A stretch of DNA of 64,000 bases from Aldehydirespirator sp965116195 (GCA_965116195.1 OZ220491.1:124001-188000), one strand, 5' to 3'; positions 8,391-17,407 are shown, counted from the stretch's first letter. Translations and numbers: made by a program. The notes: generated by a model from the sequence alone, not told the origin.

Positions 8391-8933
8391 CTAGGTGCTG
8401 TGGGCCTCCTCGTAGGTCGGGCCGTCGGTGCTGTCAACCCAGTAACGGCGGGCCCATCCGACACCCTTCCAGGTCTTGATCTTGGTGGGCACCAACTTGA
8501 TGAGCCAGCGGGGTTGCTGCAGAGTGGAGACCAGGTAAGTCGGTCCGTTGGGGCCGAGATACCTGTAAGACATTTGTTCAGCAATCTGCACCCATCGGCC
8601 CCCGATGTTGGGCTCCTCTTCAACGGTGGCAGTTCCCTCCATGTACACCTTGGGGATCTCGACAGACTGGCCGGACTCGTCGGGATCGCTGTGCGGGGCG
8701 TCAATCACCACACTCACACGTCCGTCAACGGCGATGTACTCGCACCATCGGGCTCGCTGGCGTCCGACAAAGTACAGTGCCTCGCCGTCCCACTGGTACC
8801 ACACGGGCATCACGTAGGGAGAGCCGTCAGGCTTGAGCGTGGCCAGACGGGCTATGGGGGCACCCTGCAGGAAGTCCTCCATCTCTTCGTTTGTAAGTCC
8901 CCCGAGGTCGCCTCGGAAACTGCTTGTTGACAT
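8391..8933 (-). CDS. Pyridoxamine-5'-phosphate-oxidase-fold FMN/F420-binding protein
   Basis: 180 residues. The start at 8933 follows GAGGAG by about 8 bases; the longer frame upstream crosses a promoter and is rejected. The N-terminus EEMEDFLQGAPIARLATLKPDGSPYVMPVWYQWDGE is the usual opening of the split-barrel PPOX family, in which FMN or F420 is used to reduce or oxidise small molecules. The mid-region GRVSVVIDAPHSDPDE and the C-terminal RYWVDSTDGPTYEEAHS also fit. Cytoplasmic; substrate unknown. It is transcribed divergently from the ABC ATPase gene at 9003, sharing a 70-bp promoter gap. Confidence 0.78.
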   Translation of the reverse strand: MSTSSFRGDLGGLTNEEMEDFLQGAPIARLATLKPDGSPYVMPVWYQWDGEALYFVGRQRARWCEYIAVDGRVSVVIDAPHSDPDESGQSVEIPKVYMEGTATVEEEPNIGGRWVQIAEQMSYRYLGPNGPTYLVSTLQQPRWLIKLVPTKIKTWKGVGWARRYWVDSTDGPTYEEAHST

Positions 8934-8958
8934 TGTGTCGTGCTCCTCTGTTCGGTTG

Positions 8959-8988
8959 TTGCCCTGGTGCTGGGCTGGTTTGTATACA
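8959..8988 (+). promoter_or_regulatory. Promoter for ABC transporter ATPase
   Basis: TTGCCC at 8959-8964 and TATACA at 8983-8988 with an 18-bp spacer, 14 bp before the ATG at 9003. The same TATACA core appears before the binding-protein gene (minus, 17474-17481), so both ends of the transporter locus may use the same sigma factor. Confidence 0.5.
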
Positions 8989-9002
8989 GTAGCATCGCTT
9001 TG

Positions 9003-10091
9003 ATGAGTGGTTCCAAGCCGAGAGCTTCTGGCGCTGCTTCGGATGGTGCAGTCGGCATCAGCACCGACAGCAGCGATGCTGCTCTTTCGGTCACGCAACT
9101 CACCAAGACCTTTGAAGTGGGTGGCGGCTGGCTTGGCGGTCAGAAGAGAGAAGTGTCCGCTGTCGCCGGGGTCTCATTTGACATCGGTCGTGGACGCACC
9201 CTGGGTCTGGTGGGGGAGTCGGGTTGTGGCAAGTCAACCACGGCTCGCTGCATCCTGCGTCTGATTGAGCCGACTTCGGGTGAGGTCGTGCTGCGGCGTC
9301 CGATCAGCGACGGCGGTTCCGAACAGATTGATGTCATAGCCACCAACCGCAGTGGGTTGCGCCGCTTGCGCCGTGACATGCAGATCGTCTTCCAGGATCC
9401 GTTCGCCTCGCTGAACCCGCGCATGACCGTCGGACAGACGTTGCGAGAACCGCTGAAGGTACACACCTCGATGACCAGGGCCGAGCAGGACAACAAGGTG
9501 GCGGCACTGCTACGTCTGGTGGGTCTCAACCCCCGTGTCATTGACCGCTACCCGCACGAATTCTCCGGTGGGCAGCGCCAGCGAATAGGCGTGGCCCGAG
9601 CGTTGGCGTTTGACCCGGGGTTCTTGGTGCTTGATGAGCCGGTGTCGGCTCTGGACGTGTCGATACAGGCGCAGGTCCTCAACTTGTTGCATGACCTGCA
9701 GCAGGAGTTGGGCCTGACCTATCTGTTCATCGCCCACGACCTGGCTGTGGTACGTCATGTGTGTGATGACATCGCGGTGATGTACCTGGGCAAGATCGTG
9801 GAGCGCACTTCTTCGGAGCGACTGTTCGCACAGGCCATGCACCCCTACACTCATGCCCTGCTGTCCGCGGTGCCGGTTCCCGATCCGGAGTTGGAGCGCA
9901 GCCGACCGCGTATCTTGTTGGAAGGCGACGTGCCCAGCCCACTGAATCCTCCTTCGGGATGTCGCTTCCACACGCGCTGCCATGTGGGTCGAGATCAGGA
10001 TGTGTGTCGCACCACAGAGCCTGCCTGCGACGAGATCAGCGAAGGCCACTGGGTTGCCTGCCATTTTCCCGAAGCCCGTCAGGTCATCTGA
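9003..10091 (+). CDS. Oligopeptide ABC transporter ATPase (DppF/OppF type)
   Basis: 362 residues from the ATG at 9003, preferred over an in-frame start at 8940 because the promoter lies between them. Walker A GESGCGKST, Q-loop FQDPFASLNPR, signature FSGGQRQRIGVARAL, Walker B FLVLDEPVSALDV and switch AHDLAV are all intact. The C-terminal extension has the CRFHTRC...C cluster typical of the oligopeptide/dipeptide group. It should pair with the second ATPase (12356-13423) to power permeases 13622-14539 and 14655-15620. Oddly it is on the opposite strand from the other subunits, with two hydrolase genes in between. Its last codons and stop are echoed four times downstream (10080-10170). Confidence 0.92.
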   Translation: MSGSKPRASGAASDGAVGISTDSSDAALSVTQLTKTFEVGGGWLGGQKREVSAVAGVSFDIGRGRTLGLVGESGCGKSTTARCILRLIEPTSGEVVLRRPISDGGSEQIDVIATNRSGLRRLRRDMQIVFQDPFASLNPRMTVGQTLREPLKVHTSMTRAEQDNKVAALLRLVGLNPRVIDRYPHEFSGGQRQRIGVARALAFDPGFLVLDEPVSALDVSIQAQVLNLLHDLQQELGLTYLFIAHDLAVVRHVCDDIAVMYLGKIVERTSSERLFAQAMHPYTHALLSAVPVPDPELERSRPRILLEGDVPSPLNPPSGCRFHTRCHVGRDQDVCRTTEPACDEISEGHWVACHFPEARQVI

Positions 10092-10175
10092 AGTCCGAAT
10101 CGCGCAGGTCATCTGAAATTTGAAGCCCGTCAGGTCATCGACATTCAAAGACCGCAGGTCATCTGAAAGTCTGAA
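10072..10175. repeat. Stop-codon echo: ~25-bp repeats after ATPase gene
   Basis: caggtcat recurs at 10080, 10105, 10131 and 10155 (periods 25, 26, 24). The first copy is the real gene end (codons for Q, V, I and TGA); most later copies again contain caggtcatctga. A second short repeat, cggttgtgaagtcttgtg, follows at about 10200-10250 next to the end of the convergent amidohydrolase gene. Confidence 0.8.
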
Positions 10176-10251
10176 ACTCGCCGACTCTGCTTAAGTCTGT
10201 GACCGGCTTGTGAAGTCTTGTGTCCGGTTGTGAAGTCTTGTGGTCGGCTTG

Positions 10252-11118
10252 TCAAAAAGCGAAAAGTGACATGGCCGTGCCGCCGCGGATCATGTCACGC
10301 TCCGCCGCGCTGATGTGGCCGAGGAGTTGATCAACCACCCCCAAGGTCTCGGAGTAGCCGGGACTGTCCCGGATCCAGGGCCAGTCCGAGGCCATGAGCA
10401 TGCGCTGCGCGCCGAAGGCGGCGTAAATCCGTTCGGTGGTCTCCTGCAGGTCCCGGTAGGGAAAGGGCGCGCCACTGAAAGCGTAATGGCCCGAGAAGTG
10501 AACATACACGCTGGAATGTTCGGCTGCCAGTTTCTCTACCACATCTGTGCTCGACGGCGGCAGTTCCATGTCAAAATGGGGTCGCCCGTGGTCGTCCACC
10601 TGAAGCTCCAGATGCATGTCGGGCAGAAAACCCAGATGGTTGAGCACCACTTTGAGACCGGGTAACAGCCTCAGGCAGCCGTCCAGCAACTCCACCTGTT
10701 CGGCCGGCCCGTAGAACCAGACCTTCATGTCAGCATCACGCATGGCACTCAGCACCCTGAACACCTCCAGAGACTCTGGGTTGGTGCCAGGTCGGCCCTC
10801 AAGTCCGTAGAACCTGATGCCCTCAATGCCGGCATCAAGTCGGCGCTGCAACGTGGTCAGCGGGTCGGGGTCGGCGAAGTCATGGACGGCGACACCGGCG
10901 AACTTGCCGGGATGCTCTGCAAGCACTTCGGCCAGGTAGCGGTCGTGTTCGGACAGGGCACAGTAAACCGCCCGGTCCACTCCGGCGGCGTCCATTGCCT
11001 CCAGGAGACGTTCGGCGCTCTCTTCACGCTCGGGCGGTGTCATTCCCTCGAAGATGGCTCGGGGATATTCATCGCTGAGCGCTTTGAACAGGTGCAGGTG
11101 GGCATCCACTACGTCCAT
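10252..11118 (-). CDS. Amidohydrolase-2 family metal-dependent hydrolase
   Basis: 288 residues, complete. TIM-barrel metal hydrolase or decarboxylase with the opening metal pair DAHLHLF at residues 5-11, a mid-barrel VVLNHLGFLPD, a histidine in VYVHFSGHYAF and the late ASDWPWIRD, where the Asp normally activates water. Members hydrolyse lactones or amides or decarboxylate aromatic acids; substrate not predictable. It lies between transporter ATPase and alpha/beta hydrolase genes, suggesting work on an imported compound. Its start codon is echoed 70 bp upstream. Confidence 0.8.
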   Translation of the reverse strand: MDVVDAHLHLFKALSDEYPRAIFEGMTPPEREESAERLLEAMDAAGVDRAVYCALSEHDRYLAEVLAEHPGKFAGVAVHDFADPDPLTTLQRRLDAGIEGIRFYGLEGRPGTNPESLEVFRVLSAMRDADMKVWFYGPAEQVELLDGCLRLLPGLKVVLNHLGFLPDMHLELQVDDHGRPHFDMELPPSSTDVVEKLAAEHSSVYVHFSGHYAFSGAPFPYRDLQETTERIYAAFGAQRMLMASDWPWIRDSPGYSETLGVVDQLLGHISAAERDMIRGGTAMSLFAF

Positions 11119-11225
11119 GGCTGTTGGCCTTTCTGGTTGTTCGGGGTTCGGCGACTTGCCCGACAGCTCTTGAGCCAGACGCGACCATGGGGTGTTGCCT
11201 TTCTGGTTGTCGGGGGTTCGTGTTC
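11116..11225. repeat. Start-codon echo upstream of amidohydrolase (70-bp period)
   Basis: cctttctggttgt occurs at 11128 and 11198. The preceding ccatgg, whose CAT is the real start codon (11116-11118, minus strand), is copied at 11186-11188. The rest of the gap to 11360 holds short GTC/TTG-rich degenerate repeats and no gene. Confidence 0.75.
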
Positions 11226-11360
11226 GGTGCTCTGGTCATCTGGCGCGCTTCATAGATCGGATCCCGTCACGGGAACTCTGTTGGGCTGATGGTGAAGGGC
11301 TGTTTGTCGGAGGTCTTGACGGCTGTCGGCCGAGGTTGCTCGTACCTGTTTGGTTGTCGG

Positions 11361-12116
11361 TCAGGGGTTGTTGCCGGAGTCTTGACGGTGAGTGGTTTGT
11401 TGAGCTATCCAGGCCAGGTGATGTGCTGTGAGGTGGCGACGCATGAACATCACCAGTTGTTCAAGCAGGTGGGGGTGGCTCCGTAACAACGCGGGTCCAC
11501 GCAGCGCGGTGCCCGTTGATATCCACATGTTCTGTCCTCGCATCCTCGGGTGGATGGCGCGCACGTACTCGTGTGCCGGCTCGTCCTGGGCACCGGTGAT
11601 CACCACCCGCATGCAGGGCACTGAGGTTGGTGTTGACAGCTGGTAGCGGCCGTCGGGCGGCGTTGGGCTGATCAACCCGTGCACCGGGGCTCCCTGCTTG
11701 CTGCCGAGTTGCAGAGCGGACTGTGTCAAGGTGCCGTAAACCACGAGTCCGACGGGGCCGAAAGCACCCCGCACCTCGGCCAGCGCACCGGTGACATCGT
11801 CAAGGGTTGTGGTTGGATCCTGTTCCCCGTCAGACAGGCCGTGGCCGCGCAACTCAAGGCAAATCACCCGGAAGCCAGCCGCTTGCACCGCTGGAGCGAC
11901 CGGCCTCCATGTGTCCAGATCATCGCCGAGATCATGCAAAAACACCAGCGGCGGACCGTCAGCGGGATACTCCATACCCCGCAGAACGGTTCCGTCAGTC
12001 AGCGCGACCTCCACCGGGTAGGGCCGCTCAAAGGTCGCACCTGTGCCCGCCGCGCCATGTCTGTCACTGACCTGCTCAGCGCTGTTGTCCTCTGGCTGTG
12101 TGGTAGTGGTGCTCAT
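11361..12116 (-). CDS. Alpha/beta-hydrolase-fold protein lacking the nucleophile Ser
   Basis: 251 residues. Fold landmarks: strand and oxyanion loop LVFLHDLGDDLDTW, strand VICLELRGHGLSDG. The position of the nucleophile elbow (normally GxSxG) reads VVYGTLTQSAL, so the serine is absent. Either this is a non-catalytic member of the family or it uses another residue. The C-terminus is rich in His and Arg without an obvious catalytic HG. Its first codons (MSTTTTQPED) are echoed three times just upstream. It lies in the ABC transporter locus, 240 bp downstream of the transporter ATPase gene 12356-13423. Confidence 0.7.
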   Translation of the reverse strand: MSTTTTQPEDNSAEQVSDRHGAAGTGATFERPYPVEVALTDGTVLRGMEYPADGPPLVFLHDLGDDLDTWRPVAPAVQAAGFRVICLELRGHGLSDGEQDPTTTLDDVTGALAEVRGAFGPVGLVVYGTLTQSALQLGSKQGAPVHGLISPTPPDGRYQLSTPTSVPCMRVVITGAQDEPAHEYVRAIHPRMRGQNMWISTGTALRGPALLRSHPHLLEQLVMFMRRHLTAHHLAWIAQQTTHRQDSGNNP

Positions 12117-12350
12117 GTCAGCGGACCGTGCTGTTGCCAGAGTGAGCAGAGTGGCTGGTGTCCTCTGGTTGTGTGGTAGTGGTGCTCATGTCAGCGGACC
12201 CCGCTGTTGCCAGAGTGAGCAGAGTAGCTGGTGTCCTCTGGCTGTGTGGTTGTGGCTTGGTCGTGCTCATGTCAGCGGACCCCGCTGTTGCCAGAGTGAG
12301 CAGAGTAGCTGGTGCCTTCTGGTTGTGGCTTGGTCGTGCTCATGTCAGCG
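12083..12350. repeat. Start-codon echo array, 73-bp units
   Basis: tctgg...gtgtgg occurs at 12091, 12164, 12237 and 12318 (periods 73, 73, 81). On the minus strand each unit carries a copy of the alpha/beta hydrolase 5' end, including its ATG and first codons (ATGAGCACCACTACC in the better copies). Only the copy at 12116 opens into the full gene. It fills the gap up to the stop of the ABC ATPase gene. Confidence 0.92.
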
Positions 12351-12355
12351 AACCC

Positions 12356-13423
12356 TCAGAACGGTTGGGGGTTGAAGCAGCGGAATCCGATCCCGTCCTG
12401 CACCTCGTGGACGGGATGCTCGTCCCAGCAATGCTCTGTTGCGTGGGCGCAGCGGGGTGCGAAGCGACAGCCCGGAGGCATCATCTGCATCGGCGGGACC
12501 AGTCCCGGGATCGGCACCAGTTCGCTGCGTTGCCGTCTGACATTGGGCAGTGCCCGCAGCAGTCCCTGAGTGTAGGGATGGCGAGGGTTCTGGAACAGCG
12601 CCTCAACGGGTCCCTCTTCCACGATCTCACCCGCATACATGACGGCTACGCGATCAGCTATTGACGCCACCACGGCCAGGTCGTGGGTGATCAGCAGCAT
12701 CGACATGTTGCGCTCCTGTTGAGCCAGGCGCAGCCGTTCAAGTATCTGGGCCTGCACCGTCACGTCAAGTGCTGTGGTGGGCTCGTCGGCAATTAGTATC
12801 TCGGGGTCAAGTACCAGGGCACCGGCGATCATCACTCGTTGTCGCATCCCGCCGGAGAGTTCGTGGGGATAGGAGTCAAAGCGATCCTGCGGTGCGGGTA
12901 GTCCCACCGCCGCCAGGATCTCAATTGCCATGTCACGGGCCTCGGACTTGGTGACTCTGCGGTGCGTGCGGATCACCTCTGTCATCACTTGGCCCACGGT
13001 GAACACCGGATCAAGCGAGGTGAGCGGATCCTGGAAGATCATGGAGATCCGCTCGGCGCGGACTCTGCGGATCTCACGCTGGGAGACAGCTGTGAGGTCT
13101 CGACCGTCGAACAGGATCTCACCCGACTCAATGCGCACCGGTGGAGTGGGCAGCAACCCCATGATCGACAGTGCTGTGATCGTCTTGCCGCAGCCGCTTT
13201 CACCGACAAGGCAGAGAACCTCATTCGGGTAGATGTCAAAGGACACGTCACGCACCACGTCAAAGGTGCCCTCTGCGGTGGCGACAGCGGTGCGCAAGTT
13301 ACGCACCGACAACACGGGTGTACTTGGGCTGCTTGAGGTGTTTGGACTGCTTGAAGTTCTTGGGCTGTTTGGGCTGCTTGAGTCGTTGGCAATGCTCGGT
13401 GCACTGGTCGGGGAAGTGGTCAT
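12356..13423 (-). CDS. Oligopeptide ABC transporter ATPase (DppD/OppD type)
   Basis: 355 residues. Walker A GESGCGKT, Q-loop FQDPLTSLDP, signature LSGGMRQRVMIAGAL, Walker B ILIADEPTTALDV, switch THDLAV, and a C-terminal CRFAPRC...C metal/peptide-group extension. It partners the ATPase at 9003-10091. The first ~36 residues are an unusual Ser/Pro/Asn repeat (SSSPNSPRTSSSPNTSSSP) before the normal start VLSVRNLRTAVAT, another low-complexity in-frame addition. A shorter internal start would remove it, but no ATG/GTG with a good ribosome site was noticed. Followed by the hydrolase and preceded by the two permeases on the same strand. Confidence 0.92.
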   Translation of the reverse strand: MTTSPTSAPSIANDSSSPNSPRTSSSPNTSSSPSTPVLSVRNLRTAVATAEGTFDVVRDVSFDIYPNEVLCLVGESGCGKTITALSIMGLLPTPPVRIESGEILFDGRDLTAVSQREIRRVRAERISMIFQDPLTSLDPVFTVGQVMTEVIRTHRRVTKSEARDMAIEILAAVGLPAPQDRFDSYPHELSGGMRQRVMIAGALVLDPEILIADEPTTALDVTVQAQILERLRLAQQERNMSMLLITHDLAVVASIADRVAVMYAGEIVEEGPVEALFQNPRHPYTQGLLRALPNVRRQRSELVPIPGLVPPMQMMPPGCRFAPRCAHATEHCWDEHPVHEVQDGIGFRCFNPQPF

Positions 13424-13540
13424 CGGCCGACCTCGGCTTGGCTCAAGAGTCGCAGTAATGCCCGGTGCGTGCTCATGACCAATGCAAGCTGGACAGTCTC
13501 ACCGGCCGTACCGATCAGCACCGGTTGAGGCCGTGGCTGG

Positions 13541-13650
13541 GGCGGGCTCATGATCTGCGGAGGCGGGGGTTGGCCCAACGACAATACTCACGTGGCCAAC
13601 GCGAGCGAAGGGGGTGAGGGCTCATGATCTGCGGAGGCGGGGGTTGGCCA
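13541..13650. repeat. Stop-codon echo of permease gene, 74-bp spacing
   Basis: ggctcatgatctgcggaggc, the 3' end of the permease gene with its stop (minus strand, 13622), is repeated at 13545. ctcatgatctg starts at 13547 and 13621, a spacing of 74 bp. The extra copy lies entirely outside the gene. Confidence 0.88.
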
Positions 13651-14539
13651 CGGTGTAGCCGACATCAGCCAGCCAGTTGCTCAAGACCACGATTGCTATC
13701 AGCACCAGCGAAAAGAACTGCGCCACCGGATAATCACGGCGCAACACCGCGTTCACCAGCACCTGCCCCAGTCCCGGCCAGCCGAATATGGTCTCCACCA
13801 CCAGCGCGTAGCCCACGATCTGGCCGATGCGCAGGCCGGCCAGCGAGATGATCGGCACCATGGCATTTCGCAGCACATGCTTGCCGATGATCCTCGCCTC
13901 CGACAACCCGCCAGCTCGCAGTGTTCGCACAAAGTCCTGTCCGAGGTTCTCCAGCATGGCCGAACGGGTCATCCTCACGGTCAGGGCTATCCCTTCCATG
14001 GCCAGCACCACAGCAGGCAGGATCAACTGTTTGTTGCTGCAACATCCTGCCGACGGCAGCCATCCCAGAGTTGACGCAAAAAGCCACACCGACAGCAGCG
14101 CCAGCCAAAAATTGGGAATGGCCATACCGGCCACCGAAAAGGTCATCACGCCGCCGTCTGCCCAACTGTTGCGCTTGACTGCGGCAAGAATGCCGAGCGG
14201 CACCCCTATGACGAACACCAGCGCGAAGGCCGCAGCCCCAAGCACCAGACTATTGCGGCCGTGCTCAATGAGCATGTCGAATATGTCGGCGTTGTTGGTG
14301 AGAGACTTGCCGAGATCAAACGTGAGCAGCCGCCCCATGTAGCGGAAGTACTGCTCATGCACTGGATCGTTGAGTCCGAGAAGTTCGCGGAACTCTTCGC
14401 GCTCTTCAAAAGAGGCAGATGCCGGCAGTCGGGCAGACACGGCATCACCACCCGACAAGCGGATAGCATAGAAAACTGCGATTGATGACAACAGCAGGAC
14501 AATCAGCGTGTAGACGGTGCGTGCTGCGATGCGCTTCAT
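13622..14539 (-). CDS. Peptide-type ABC transporter permease (DppB type)
   Basis: 305 residues with about six membrane helices; starts MKRIAARTVYTLIVLLLSS. The EAA-like loop that docks the ATPases is RTLRAGGLSEARIIGKHVLRN (positions near 205-225). The periplasmic loop with LGLNDPVHEQYFRYMGRLLTFDLGKS is typical of the DppB subfamily. It forms the channel with the permease at 14655-15620. Complete, normal length. Both ends are echoed in the flanking gaps: the stop at 13545 and the start region at 14607. Confidence 0.93.
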   Translation of the reverse strand: MKRIAARTVYTLIVLLLSSIAVFYAIRLSGGDAVSARLPASASFEEREEFRELLGLNDPVHEQYFRYMGRLLTFDLGKSLTNNADIFDMLIEHGRNSLVLGAAAFALVFVIGVPLGILAAVKRNSWADGGVMTFSVAGMAIPNFWLALLSVWLFASTLGWLPSAGCCSNKQLILPAVVLAMEGIALTVRMTRSAMLENLGQDFVRTLRAGGLSEARIIGKHVLRNAMVPIISLAGLRIGQIVGYALVVETIFGWPGLGQVLVNAVLRRDYPVAQFFSLVLIAIVVLSNWLADVGYTVANPRLRRS

Positions 14540-14632
14540 GATCTCAGGCGGCGTCTCTCTGTGGACCTTTGAGGTGTGGTCGCTCGTGGGTGCGTGCTGT
14601 GATGCCTGCGATGCGCTTCATGATCTCAGGCC
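14520..14632. repeat. Start-codon echo of permease gene, 81-bp spacing
   Basis: gcgatgcgcttcatgatctcagg occurs at 14526 and again at 14607. It contains the minus-strand start codon and first codons of the DppB-type permease (MKRIA). The upstream copy is not connected to an open frame. Confidence 0.88.
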
Positions 14633-14654
14633 GCCTCAGGCTCCCGCTCGGGTT

Positions 14655-15620
14655 TCACTGGTTGTCCACTGACTTGGCCTCGTGGCGCAGGCGGGGGTCA
14701 AATACGTCCCTCAATCCGTCACCGATGAGGCTCACCGACAACACCACCAACACGATGGCGATCCCCGGAATGGTTGACTCCCAGTGATTGAGGCGCAGAA
14801 AGTTGCGACCGTCGGCCACGAGTTGGCCCAGGCTGGGAGTTGGGGGCTGCGCGCCCAGCCCGATGAAGGACAGGGCCGCCTCGGCGATCACGGCAACGGC
14901 GACATAGTACGAAGCCAGCACGAAGGCCGGTGCCAGGATATTCGGGAAGATGTGACGCCAGAGCACTCGCATTGAGGAGTAGCCCCCGGCCCGGGCCGCC
15001 TCCACGAACTCACGCTCAGCCAGCGTCAGCACCTCGCCGCGCACCACCCTGGCTATGGCCGCGGTGTTGACCAGGCCCACGGCCAGGATCACCGGCACAA
15101 GTCCGCCGCCCATTCCGCCAACGAAGAGCACGGCCAGAAGGATCAACGGGAAGCCCCAGACAAAGTCGACAACTCCGCCGATGGTCCGGTCTGTCCAGCC
15201 TCGCAGGTAGCCGGCCAACATCCCCAGCACGATGCCTGCGGCGAGGGCGAGCACGGTGACACCAGCCGCCACCGTGAGGCTCACACGGATACCCACGAAG
15301 ACCCGAACTGCCATGTCGCGGCCCAGCGCGTCGGTACCCAGGAGGTGGTCGTCGCTCAGAGGCGGCAGGTGAATGGCCGAGTAGTCCTGCGTGATGTAGT
15401 CGCCTCCGGTCAACCACGGACCCAGTATCCCTGCGGCAAGCACAACCACACCGAGAGCAGATCCCAACAGCAGCAGTCGGTTGTGGCGCATGCGTCGCAA
15501 GCTGCGTCGCATGCGACTGACGTGCTGAGCCTCTTCCAACTCCAGGAGTTGGCTCTCCCAGGCGAGCCGCCGAGCTTCTACATCTGATGTCGTGCTGTCG
15601 CCCTCTACGCCTCGATCCAT
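14655..15620 (-). CDS. Peptide-type ABC transporter permease (DppC type)
   Basis: 321 residues from the ATG at 15620, which overlaps the binding-protein stop by 16 bp; a further start at 15665 lies deeper in that gene and is less likely. N-terminal cytoplasmic helix and first membrane segment LLLLGSALGVVVLAAGILGPW, then DALGRDMAVRVFVGIRVSLTVA, the DppC N-domain hallmark (normally GTDxxGRDxxSR). EAA-type loop: FVEAARAGGYSSMRVLWRHIFPN. Five to six helices. Complete, co-transcribed with the binding protein. Confidence 0.93.
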   Translation of the reverse strand: MDRGVEGDSTTSDVEARRLAWESQLLELEEAQHVSRMRRSLRRMRHNRLLLLGSALGVVVLAAGILGPWLTGGDYITQDYSAIHLPPLSDDHLLGTDALGRDMAVRVFVGIRVSLTVAAGVTVLALAAGIVLGMLAGYLRGWTDRTIGGVVDFVWGFPLILLAVLFVGGMGGGLVPVILAVGLVNTAAIARVVRGEVLTLAEREFVEAARAGGYSSMRVLWRHIFPNILAPAFVLASYYVAVAVIAEAALSFIGLGAQPPTPSLGQLVADGRNFLRLNHWESTIPGIAIVLVVLSVSLIGDGLRDVFDPRLRHEAKSVDNQ

Positions 15621-17407
15621 GTGTCGTTGTAGTACGGGTACAGGTTCCACACGAAGGGCTGCCAACCGTGAACCTTGTTGTGATGCACGAACGTGGCGTT
15701 CTGATTCATGATCGGCAGGTAAGGCAACTGCTCGGCCCAGGCCAACTGGAACTCCGAGGTTGCGGCCTGTGCTGACTGCTCGTCACCGGACACCTGCCAG
15801 GCTTCGATAGCTGCGTCAATGCGGGGTTCGGATGCGTGGGAGAAGTTCGGTACCGGGATGGTGGCCGACCAGCCAAACAACGTCAATATGTCAATCGGAA
15901 TGGGCCACAGCCAAAAGAAGAGCGACATCTCGACGGAGTCACGGCCCGGTTGGCTCTGTTCAGCAAAGGCCAGGCCTCGGTCAACGACATTGAGATTGGC
16001 TCGAACGCCCACCTTGGAGAACTGTGCAGACACGGCGGCGGCCACGTTCTTTTGCACGGACTCATCTTCGACGAGGTAGCGAAACTCGAACCGCACACCG
16101 TCACGTACGCGCACGCCGTCGTCGCCCATTGTCCAGCCAGCCTCGTCCAGTTTCTGGTTGGCCAGATCCACGTCAAACTGGTTGAACTGCTCAACGGCCG
16201 GCTCGTAGTTGCGGTCGGTTGTGGGGAATGGTCCGTAGGTGGCAGCACCGTTGCCGGCCAAGATGGCGTTTACCATTCCCTCGCGATCCAGGGAGTGAGA
16301 CAAACCCTGACGGGTGAGCACATCGCCGAACAACTCGTCGTAGTCGCGGTTCATGGCAAGATGAAAGCCGGACCACTCGGGATGCCGGATCACCGTCAGG
16401 TCGGAGTTGGCCTCCAGACGTGAGATGTCCTGGTGGGCTGGGTTGATCAGTGTGTCAATGTCGCCGTTCTCGAGTTGCGTGGCTCGCTGCCCCTCCTCGG
16501 TGATGACGCTCCAGCGGATGGCATCGAGGTAGGCGGGGCCCTTGTTCTCGAAAAATGGCGTGTTGGATCCGGGATAGTCAGCCCAACGCTTGACGAGGAC
16601 ATGGCTTCCGGGTACCCACTCATCGTGGGTGAACGGGCCTGTACCATCGGCGAACTCGGTGCCGTAGGAGGACTCCGGGTTGAGGGTGCCGTCGGCGTTG
16701 AGTGTGCTGTCATTCCAGGTGTTGATGTTGAGAATACGCCAGTACCCGGTCTTGTGGGGGCCGAGCGCCCCGACCCAGGCGTTCTTCATCTTCATGACGA
16801 CCGTGTTGCCCTCTGCGACATAGGTGTCAACGGGTGCGGCCAAGCCGGCAACAAAGCTGTGTGCCTGCACTGACCGATAGAACTCGGCCACCGCTTCGGC
16901 GTCAATGGTGCCTCCGGAGTGCGAGATCTTGCCATCGGGAATGTCAAAGGTGTAGGTGAGCCCGTCGTCAGAGACCGAGAAGCCCGAGGCAAACTGAGGC
17001 ACGTCCGCGCCGGATGGGTCGTTGGACAGGATCGCCTCGTAAATCGCGAAAAATGCCGGGTCGTACCAGTTGGTGGTGAGCGGGTCGTGCTTGGAGACAT
17101 CACGGTTGTAGCCCTCGCGTAGCGTGCCACCGGTGGTCGGACCTGTCGGTTCGGGAGCCGAAGCAGCAGTCGTGGTCGTCGCGTCGGTATCGCTCTCGCC
17201 CTCGCCTGGTGCCGCGGTCGTCGTCGTGGTGCCGCCCTCGTCGTCGTCGCCGCAAGCGGCCAGGATGCTGGCTGCGGCGGCCACGCCGATCCCCGAAAGG
17301 CCCAGGCGCTTCATGAAGGCCCGGCGGTCCAGGGACTTGGCTCTGTACTGGTCGGCGAAACCAGCGACCTCCGGTCCGTACTCGTTGCGTATCCACGATT
17401 CGCTCAT
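15605..17407 (-). CDS. ABC transporter solute-binding lipoprotein (DppA type)
   Basis: 600 residues. Start at 17407, with GGGGGA about 8 bases upstream. A twin-arginine-like stretch DRRAFMKRLGLSGIGVAAAA runs into a lipobox ILAAC, so the protein may be Tat-exported and then lipid-anchored. A Thr-rich flexible linker (TTTTTAAPG) follows, then a family-5 extracellular binding domain that includes RVSPDG-like and GLSHSLDREGMVNAILAGNG segments. It should capture peptide-like or glycoside-like solutes and hand them to the permeases. A promoter core lies upstream (17474-17481). Confidence 0.9.
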   Translation of the reverse strand: MSESWIRNEYGPEVAGFADQYRAKSLDRRAFMKRLGLSGIGVAAAASILAACGDDDEGGTTTTTAAPGEGESDTDATTTTAASAPEPTGPTTGGTLREGYNRDVSKHDPLTTNWYDPAFFAIYEAILSNDPSGADVPQFASGFSVSDDGLTYTFDIPDGKISHSGGTIDAEAVAEFYRSVQAHSFVAGLAAPVDTYVAEGNTVVMKMKNAWVGALGPHKTGYWRILNINTWNDSTLNADGTLNPESSYGTEFADGTGPFTHDEWVPGSHVLVKRWADYPGSNTPFFENKGPAYLDAIRWSVITEEGQRATQLENGDIDTLINPAHQDISRLEANSDLTVIRHPEWSGFHLAMNRDYDELFGDVLTRQGLSHSLDREGMVNAILAGNGAATYGPFPTTDRNYEPAVEQFNQFDVDLANQKLDEAGWTMGDDGVRVRDGVRFEFRYLVEDESVQKNVAAAVSAQFSKVGVRANLNVVDRGLAFAEQSQPGRDSVEMSLFFWLWPIPIDILTLFGWSATIPVPNFSHASEPRIDAAIEAWQVSGDEQSAQAATSEFQLAWAEQLPYLPIMNQNATFVHHNKVHGWQPFVWNLYPYYNDTWIEA

